Assembly: GCA_040119125.1 (NCBI GenBank)
Contig: JBEDTR010000011.1
Span: 124,001-188,000 of the forward strand
Origin: Pacificitalea sp040119125
GTDB taxonomy: Bacteria > Pseudomonadota > Alphaproteobacteria > Rhodobacterales > Rhodobacteraceae
Reading direction: 5' to 3'
Length of the DNA stretch: 64,000 bases
Position 1 is the first letter of the stretch; each line of letters opens with the position of its first letter. Below, piece by piece: positions 58,392-64,000 of this stretch. The notes under the pieces are model-generated. The model worked only from the letters and a program-made list of their open reading frames with translations. It did not search any database and had not been told where the DNA came from. The position numbers and the translations under genes were made by a program.

Positions 58392-58461
58392 TCTGTGAGC
58401 GGTAGAATTTCACGTCGTAGAGGCAGGTCAAGTTTCCCGAAGCGCGGGCATGACGGTGGGG

Positions 58462-59865
58462 TCAGCCCTTTAGGGCGGTGTCCTCCTGCGGGGTTCCGTT
58501 CCAGTTTCTGTTTCGGCGCACGCCGCGCAGACCCGGCCCCCAGAACCGTATGAGAAGCAAGACCGCGGCCACACCAAGCCCGAAGGTCAGCCCCATCCAG
58601 ACACCGGGCCCGCGATAATCCAGCGTGAAGCCCAGCAGATAGGCGACCGGCATCCCGACCGGCCAATAGGCGATGGCCGCGATGATCATCGGGACCTTTG
58701 TGTCGCGAATGCCGCGCAGCAGTCCCAAGGCCACCACCTGCATCGCGTCGGCCAATTGGAACACCGCCGCCACCAGCAGCAGCGGCACGCCCGTGGCAAG
58801 GATCAGCGCCCGGTCGGGATCGGCGGGATCGACGAACATCCCGATCAGCAGGGACGGCAGGGACACAAAGATCACGATGGTGATCGCAGCAAATCCCAGT
58901 GACATCGCAATGGCAGTGCGTCCGCCGCGCGCCAATCCACGCGGATCGCCACGCCCCATCGCCCGCCCTGCAAGGATCGCCGCCGCCTGTGCCAGCCCGA
59001 CATGGACCATGAACATCACTGAAATGACCTGCAATGCGATGCCATGCGCGGCCAGCGGGATTTCCCCCAGCCAGCCCATCATCACGGAGGTCGCCGAAAA
59101 CAGCCCGACTTCGGCCAGGCTGGTCAGCCCGATCGGGCCGCCCATGCGCAGGATTTCCGAGCAGATTTCCCAGTCGGGTCGCCACAGGCGGCGAAACAGG
59201 TCATGTTCAGGAAAGACGCGGCGCGCGTAGATCACCAGCCCGATGATCGACACCACATGCACCATCAGCGAGGCGATGGCGGAGCCGCGAATGCCCAATT
59301 CCGGCATGCCCCAATTGCCAAAGATCAGGGCGTAATTCAACACCGCATTGGCCGCCGCCGCTGCCAGCGTGATCCACATGGTGATGCCCGCGCGGTCCAT
59401 GGCGGCGAGGTAGGATTTCAGCACCATCACGCCGAGCGCCGGGATCATGCCCCAGCCGGTGATGCGCAGGTAGCTTTGAGCCGCCTCCGCCAGTTCACGT
59501 TCCTGCCCCAGCGCGCTGAGCAAGGGTTGCGAGAACCACATGAGCGGCAAGACCGCCACGGCGTAGAGCGCCGAGGCCCAGAGCCCCATGCGCGACACCC
59601 GGCGAATGCGGACGTGATCGCCCGAGGCCTCAGCCGTGGCGACGAGCGGCGACACGGCCCATGCCAGCCCAGAGCCCAGAATGAAGAGTACGAACCAGAA
59701 GGTCGAGCCAAGGATCACAGCCGCCAGCGCCGAGACGTCATACCAGCCCAGCATCAGCGTATCGATGACCTGCACAGCCATCTGACCGACATTGCCGCCG
59801 ATCAGTGGCAGGCCAAGCAGCAGCAGTGTGCGGGCGTGACGGGAATATGGAACGGGCGCGGACAT
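58462..59865 (-). CDS. MATE-family multidrug efflux transporter
   Basis: A 467-residue protein with twelve membrane segments. LLLLGLPLIGGNVGQMAVQV, then DRAGITMWITLAAAAANAVL and the second-half repeat GGPIGLTSLAEVGLFSATSV are typical of NorM-type exporters driven by Na+ or H+. Substrate not predictable. Confidence 0.9.
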   Translation of the reverse strand: MSAPVPYSRHARTLLLLGLPLIGGNVGQMAVQVIDTLMLGWYDVSALAAVILGSTFWFVLFILGSGLAWAVSPLVATAEASGDHVRIRRVSRMGLWASALYAVAVLPLMWFSQPLLSALGQERELAEAAQSYLRITGWGMIPALGVMVLKSYLAAMDRAGITMWITLAAAAANAVLNYALIFGNWGMPELGIRGSAIASLMVHVVSIIGLVIYARRVFPEHDLFRRLWRPDWEICSEILRMGGPIGLTSLAEVGLFSATSVMMGWLGEIPLAAHGIALQVISVMFMVHVGLAQAAAILAGRAMGRGDPRGLARGGRTAIAMSLGFAAITIVIFVSLPSLLIGMFVDPADPDRALILATGVPLLLVAAVFQLADAMQVVALGLLRGIRDTKVPMIIAAIAYWPVGMPVAYLLGFTLDYRGPGVWMGLTFGLGVAAVLLLIRFWGPGLRGVRRNRNWNGTPQEDTALKG

Positions 59866-59930
59866 GCCTGCCGATTAGGCTTCCCGGTCCCGTCAGGCAA
59901 GAGCGGAGATCGTTAACCTTTTGCCCGCGA

Positions 59931-60890
59931 TCAGGCCGCGCCGATCAGTTCCGATTGCGCGACGATGACCTCCGCCTGTTTGATCGACGCGATATCGACC
60001 AGCCGGCCCTTGTAGACCGTGGCGCCAGCGCCCTCAGCGCGGGCCTGTTCCATCGCGGCGAGGATCTCGCGTGCTTCGCTGACCGCCGCGTCCGACGGGG
60101 TGAAGACTTCGTTGGCCAGCGCGACCTGTTTGGGGTGGATTGCCCATTTGCCGACCATGCCCAGCGTCGCGGACCGGCGGGACTGAGCGCGGAACCCCTC
60201 ATCATCCGAGAAATCCCCGAAGGGGCCATCAACCGGCAGCACGCCGTGGCTGCGGCAGGCGGCGACGATGGCGGCCTGCGCCCAATGCCATGGATCGGAC
60301 CAATGCTGCACGCCGTCGCGCAGCATGTAGTAGTTTTCCTGCGTGCCGCCGATGCCAGTGGTCTGCATGCCCATCGAGGCCGCGAAATCCGCTGCGCCAA
60401 GGCTCATCGCCTGCATCCGTGGTGAGGCCGCCGCGATGGCGTCGACATTGGCGATGCCCGCGGCGCTTTCGATAATGACCTCGAAGGCGATCCGCTTGCT
60501 TCGCCCGGTCGCGCGCTCAACGGCGGTGACCAGCGCGTCGACGGCGTAGATATCCTCGGCACAGCCGACTTTGGGGATCATGATCTGATCCAGCCGGTCA
60601 GACGCCTGTTCCAGTAGGTCCACCACATCGCGATACCAATAAGGCGTGTCGAGCCCGTTGATCCGCACCGACAGATGCTTGCGGCCCCAATCGACGTCAC
60701 CGATGGCCTCGATGATATTGGCGCGGGCCTTGGGTTTGTCATCGGGGGACACGCTGTCTTCGAGGTCGAGATTGATGACATCAGCATCGGAGCGCGCCAT
60801 TTTCTCGAAAATCGCGGGGCGGGAGCCGGGACCGAAAAGCTGGCAGCGGTTGGGACGCGCTGGCGGGGCGGGCTGAATGCGGAAGGACAT
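59931..60890 (-). CDS. mcl1: L-malyl-CoA/beta-methylmalyl-CoA lyase
   Basis: A 319-residue protein with near-diagnostic Mcl1 sequence: MSFRIQPAPPARPNRCQLFG, FEKMARSDADVINLDLEDSV and LGAADFAASMGMQTTGIGGT. It cleaves L-malyl-CoA and beta-methylmalyl-CoA to glyoxylate plus acetyl- or propionyl-CoA in the ethylmalonyl-CoA pathway, known in Rhodobacter. DLEDSV holds acidic metal-binding residues. It is divergent from the D-glutamate cluster. Confidence 0.93.
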   Translation of the reverse strand: MSFRIQPAPPARPNRCQLFGPGSRPAIFEKMARSDADVINLDLEDSVSPDDKPKARANIIEAIGDVDWGRKHLSVRINGLDTPYWYRDVVDLLEQASDRLDQIMIPKVGCAEDIYAVDALVTAVERATGRSKRIAFEVIIESAAGIANVDAIAAASPRMQAMSLGAADFAASMGMQTTGIGGTQENYYMLRDGVQHWSDPWHWAQAAIVAACRSHGVLPVDGPFGDFSDDEGFRAQSRRSATLGMVGKWAIHPKQVALANEVFTPSDAAVSEAREILAAMEQARAEGAGATVYKGRLVDIASIKQAEVIVAQSELIGAA

Positions 60891-61191
60891 GAGGCGATGC
60901 TCCGGTAACTATATTCCGAATGATTTACCGTATTGGGTATATTGTTGCGCGCTGGATTGCAATATTGCTTTGCAGCTGCAGCAAAGACTGAACGGCGCGG
61001 AATCGGAGTGCTTCGACAAAATCCCCAATGGCGGGTTTATAATTCGACTATTTTATAGTCACGCCGAAGGATCATGTGTCATCCTGCGATTAAGTCGAAG
61101 AATTTTGCGATCAACTGTTTCGCTGCGGGGCAGTTTGCCAACACCTGCGTCGCGCTAGCTCCTATCTTGCCGCAAAACTGGAGCATACCCC
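60891..61191. other. Divergent intergenic region between mcl1 and dgcN
   Basis: About 300 bases with lower GC near mcl1 (TATATTCCGAATGATTTACC and TATATTG). It must hold both promoters. I could not fix hexamers or an operator with confidence. CTGGAGC precedes the dgcN start. Confidence 0.5.
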
Positions 61192-62193
61192 ATGATCGAG
61201 ACCCCATATCTGCTATTTCTCGGCGACACGCCCGATCAACTGTCCGCAAAGGTGGCTCAGGGCATTCGCGACTGGCGCCCCGAGAATGCTGTCGGCCAGT
61301 TCCGCATGCCGGGCTGTGGCGCCGATCTGCACCTCGAAGACATGACGCTGGAAGAAGCCCGCGCCGCCGGTGCGAAAACGCTGGTGATCGGGGTGGCGAA
61401 CCGGGGTGGCACCATCTCGGAGAGCTGGAAGGAAGTTCTGCGCGAGGCGATGGATCTGGGCTTTGACCTTGCTGCCGGGCTGCACAGCCTGCTGCGCGAT
61501 GCGCCGGACCTGAAGCAAAAAGCCGAGGAAACGGGCCGCACCCTGCATGATGTGCGCATCCCGACCGTGAATTACCCGATTGCCAATGGCGAGAAGCGGC
61601 GCGGTAAGCGTTGTCTGGCCGTGGGCACCGATTGCTCGGTCGGCAAGATGTATACGGCGCTGGCGATGGATGCCGAAATGCGCGCGCGCGGCATGAAATC
61701 GAGCTTCCGCGCCACCGGCCAGACCGGCATTCTGATCACGGGCGAGGGCGTGCCCCTTGATGCGGTAATCGCGGATTTCATGGCAGGTTCCGTCGAATGG
61801 CTGTCGCCCGATAATGACGATGACCATTGGGATATGATCGAGGGGCAGGGCTCGCTGTTCCATGCGTCCTATAGCGGTGTGACGATGGCGTTGGTGCATG
61901 GCGGTCAGCCGGATGCGCTGATCTTGTGCCATGAGCCGACCCGCACCCATATGCGCGGCCTGCCGTCCTATGCCCTGCCCAGCCTGCACGAGCTGCGCGA
62001 TGTGGCGCTGACGCTGGCGCGGGTGGTGAACCCGGCGGTGCAGGTCACCGGCATTTCGGTCAACACCCAGCATATGGCCGAGGATGAGGCCCGCGCTTAC
62101 CTTGCCAATCTGGAGGCCGAGATGGCGCTGCCCGCGACCGATCCCTACCGGTTCGGCGCGCAGAAGCTGGTTGATCGGCTGGCGGAGCTGTAA
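61192..62193 (+). CDS. dgcN: DUF1611-family D-glutamate N-acetyltransferase DgcN
   Basis: A 333-residue protein: N-terminal Rossmann-like TPYLLFLGDTPDQLSAKVAQ, then a P-loop domain with GTDCSVGKMY (residues 145-154), ATGQTGILITGEGVPLDAVI and HDMIEGQGSLFH-type WDMIEGQGSLFHASYSGV. DUF1611 includes DgcN, which acetylates D-glutamate in a marine catabolic route. The next gene encodes the partner epimerase, which supports this call. Confidence 0.85.
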   Translation: MIETPYLLFLGDTPDQLSAKVAQGIRDWRPENAVGQFRMPGCGADLHLEDMTLEEARAAGAKTLVIGVANRGGTISESWKEVLREAMDLGFDLAAGLHSLLRDAPDLKQKAEETGRTLHDVRIPTVNYPIANGEKRRGKRCLAVGTDCSVGKMYTALAMDAEMRARGMKSSFRATGQTGILITGEGVPLDAVIADFMAGSVEWLSPDNDDDHWDMIEGQGSLFHASYSGVTMALVHGGQPDALILCHEPTRTHMRGLPSYALPSLHELRDVALTLARVVNPAVQVTGISVNTQHMAEDEARAYLANLEAEMALPATDPYRFGAQKLVDRLAEL

Positions 62194-62232
62194 GCCTGAC
62201 GGCACCCTGTCCCGCCCAGCAAAGGAGCTTCC

Positions 62233-63201
62233 ATGCAGATCAACGTCACGTCTGAAACCTTCCGTCTTGCGCAGGTCTTCACCATTTCCCGCGGCTCGCG
62301 CAGCACGGCCGAGGTGCTGACCGTGACGCTGGAACAAAACGGCATGCGCGGATGGGGCGAATGTGTGCCCTATGCGCGCTATGACGAAACGCTCGACAGT
62401 GTCGCGGATCAGATCCGCGCGCTGCCTCTGGACACGCTGACCCGCGCCTCCTTGCAAAGCCTGCTGCCTGCGGGGGCGGCGCGGAATGCTGTCGATTGCG
62501 CTCTGTGGGATTTGCAGGCGAAACAGGAGGGCAAGCCAGTCTGGCAGCTCGCCGGTCTGGACGCGCCAAAGCCGCAGATCACGGCCTATACGCTGTCGCT
62601 CGACACGCCCGAAGCGATGCGCGCGCAAGCCGCCCAGAATGCCCATCGTCCGCTGCTGAAAATCAAGCTCGGCACGCCCGATGACATGCCCCGGCTGGAG
62701 GCCGTGCGTTCGGGCGCGCCGGGGGCCGACATCATCCTTGACGCAAACGAAGGCTGGTCGGCAGAGATCTATGCCGACCTTGCGCCGCATCTGCTGCGGC
62801 TGGGCGTCAAGATGGTGGAACAGCCGCTGCCCGCAGGCGATGACGACGCGCTGATCGGGCTGGACCGGCCCGTGCCGCTTTGCGCCGATGAGGCCGCCCA
62901 TGACCGCGCCTCGCTGCCCGCGCTGAAGGGCAAATACGACATGGTCAACATCAAGCTCGACAAGACCGGCGGCCTGACCGAGGCGCTCGCCCTGCGCGAC
63001 GAGGCCCGCGCCATGGGGTTCGATATCATGGTGGGCTGCATGGTCGGCTCGTCGCTGGCGATGGCCCCGGCTGTGCTGGTGGCGCAGGGTGCGGCGGTGA
63101 CCGACCTTGACGGGCCGCTGCTTCTGGCCGAAGACCGCGATACCCCGCTTTGCTTTGACACGTCGGGGGTGCATCCCGCCGCACCGGCGCTCTGGGGATA
63201 G
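62233..63201 (+). CDS. dgcA: Enolase-superfamily epimerase, likely N-acetyl-D-glutamate racemase DgcA
   Basis: A 322-residue protein with the dipeptide epimerase layout: KIK (Lys143, Lys145), IILDANEGW, VEQPLPAGDD, CADEAAHD metal ligands and Lys241 in VNIKLDKTGG. Annotated often as dipeptide (L-Ala-D/L-Glu) epimerase; beside DgcN the acetylglutamate racemase role is more likely. Substrate cannot be decided from sequence alone. Confidence 0.83.
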   Translation: MQINVTSETFRLAQVFTISRGSRSTAEVLTVTLEQNGMRGWGECVPYARYDETLDSVADQIRALPLDTLTRASLQSLLPAGAARNAVDCALWDLQAKQEGKPVWQLAGLDAPKPQITAYTLSLDTPEAMRAQAAQNAHRPLLKIKLGTPDDMPRLEAVRSGAPGADIILDANEGWSAEIYADLAPHLLRLGVKMVEQPLPAGDDDALIGLDRPVPLCADEAAHDRASLPALKGKYDMVNIKLDKTGGLTEALALRDEARAMGFDIMVGCMVGSSLAMAPAVLVAQGAAVTDLDGPLLLAEDRDTPLCFDTSGVHPAAPALWG

Positions 63202-63214
63202 GAGACAGATCACA

Positions 63215-64000
63215 ATGACCCGCACCGTTTACGTCAATGGCGACTATGTGCCCGAAACCGAAGCCAAGGTTTCGGTGTTCGACCGTGGCTTTCTGTTCGC
63301 CGATGGCGTCTATGAGGTGACCAGCGTGCTGGACGGCAAGCTGATCGATTTCGACGGCCACGCCAAACGGCTGGAGCGGTCGCTGGGCGAATTGGAGATC
63401 GGCGTGCCGCTGACCCGCGAAGCGCTGTTGGAGATCCACCGCGAATTGGTCGCCCGCAACGAGATCACCGATGGTCTGATCTATCTGCAGGTCACGCGTG
63501 GCGCGGCTGATCGCGATTTCGCCTATCCCGCCGCCGACACGCCGCAGACCGTGGTGCTGTTCACCCAGTCGAAGCCCGGCCTTGCCGACAACCCCGCAGC
63601 GCGCACGGGGATCAAGGTCATCTCCATCGATGACATCCGCTGGGGTCGCCGGGACATCAAGACCGTGCAGCTTCTCTACCCCTCGATGGGCAAGATGGCG
63701 GCCAAGGCCGCTGGCGCGGATGATGCATGGATGGTTGAGGATGGCGTGGTGACCGAAGGCACGTCGAACAACGCCTATATCGTCAAGAACGGCAAGATCA
63801 TCACTCGCAATCTGGGCACCGAGATCCTGCACGGCATCACCCGTGCTGCGGTCCTGCGTTTTGCCCGTGAGGCGCAGATGGAGGTCGAGGAGCGCGCGTT
63901 TACCATTCAGGAAGCTCAGGAGGCCGATGAGGCATTCATCACCTCCGCCTCAAGCTTCGTGACCCCGGTGGTTGAAATCGACGGTGCCGCCGTGGGCACC
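63215..64000 (+). CDS. D-amino acid aminotransferase (3' end cut by window)
   Basis: The first 262 residues of a PLP-dependent fold-type IV enzyme: MTRTVYVNGDYVPETEAKVS, FDRGFLFADGVYEV, Lys149 in DIKTVQLL (Schiff base) and VEDGVVTEGTSNNAYIV. It would transaminate D-alanine, D-glutamate and similar compounds. It follows dgcA by 13 bases with GGAGA, so it likely belongs to the same D-amino acid operon. Only about 25 residues should be missing. Confidence 0.9.
   Translation, partial: MTRTVYVNGDYVPETEAKVSVFDRGFLFADGVYEVTSVLDGKLIDFDGHAKRLERSLGELEIGVPLTREALLEIHRELVARNEITDGLIYLQVTRGAADRDFAYPAADTPQTVVLFTQSKPGLADNPAARTGIKVISIDDIRWGRRDIKTVQLLYPSMGKMAAKAAGADDAWMVEDGVVTEGTSNNAYIVKNGKIITRNLGTEILHGITRAAVLRFAREAQMEVEERAFTIQEAQEADEAFITSASSFVTPVVEIDGAAVGT

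Noticed and set aside
61213..63225. 670-codon minus-strand open frame
   Set aside because: It is antisense to dgcN and dgcA, whose motifs are clear; long antisense frames are common in high-GC genes.
1..64000. CRISPR array
   Set aside because: No regularly spaced direct repeats were seen; the repeats found are palindromes or short tandem copies.

Overview
The window is high-GC alphaproteobacterial DNA. The host genes to the right fit a Rhodobacterales (roseobacter/Rhodobacter-type) chromosome: a malyl-CoA lyase of the mcl1 type, an adenosylcobalamin-dependent ribonucleotide reductase, a glutaredoxin-MauE fusion, an iron superoxide dismutase and a D-glutamate catabolism cluster.

Positions 1 to about 43,387 are one nearly complete siphovirus prophage with an HK97-type head. 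Its left end, including the integrase C-terminus and attL, lies outside the window. Its right end is a 3' fragment of a tRNA-Pro(UGG) gene (43,338-43,387), taken as the attachment-site copy. The layout from left to right is as follows. (1) A leftward early operon holds the integrase, many small unknown genes and a recombination set (Ref-type nuclease, NinB, Bet/RecT, Gp157). (2) A leftward immunity operon holds an S24-type repressor, two coiled-coil proteins (one with a membrane anchor) and a DUF1828-like protein. (3) Four GTAGC-N7-GCTAC operators flank the repressor operon, two over each of two divergent early promoters, with the same 34-bp spacing in each pair. (4) A rightward early operon holds Cro- and CII-like regulators, a DUF1064 nuclease, a helicase interrupted by an intein, a Toprim primase, SSB, ThyX, a PP-loop (PAPS-reductase-like) enzyme and a probable late regulator. 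(5) An accessory stretch holds MazEF, divergent ribbon-helix-helix genes, a Tat-signal protein and two clusters of 16-bp palindromes. (6) A rightward late operon runs from terminase through portal, protease, capsid, connectors, tail (with a -1 frameshift chaperone), spike and lysis genes. (7) A leftward accessory block next to attR holds four small genes.

Positions 43,388-64,000 are host chromosome: grx-mauE, nrdJ with an upstream NrdR-like box, yihY (apparently frameshifted at its 3' end), mipA, a PRC-barrel protein, an MscS-type channel, a duplicated glycosyltransferase, sodB, a Dabb protein, a host-attachment protein, a MATE exporter, mcl1, and a dgcN-dgcA-D-amino-acid transaminase operon cut by the window end.

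The most unusual element is the intein in the phage helicase. It sits exactly after the DEAH box, and a separate endonuclease-like gene with zinc-finger and DUF559/Vsr-like signatures is encoded in a different reading frame of the same DNA. The nuclease C-terminal motif and intein splicing block F are read from the same bases.
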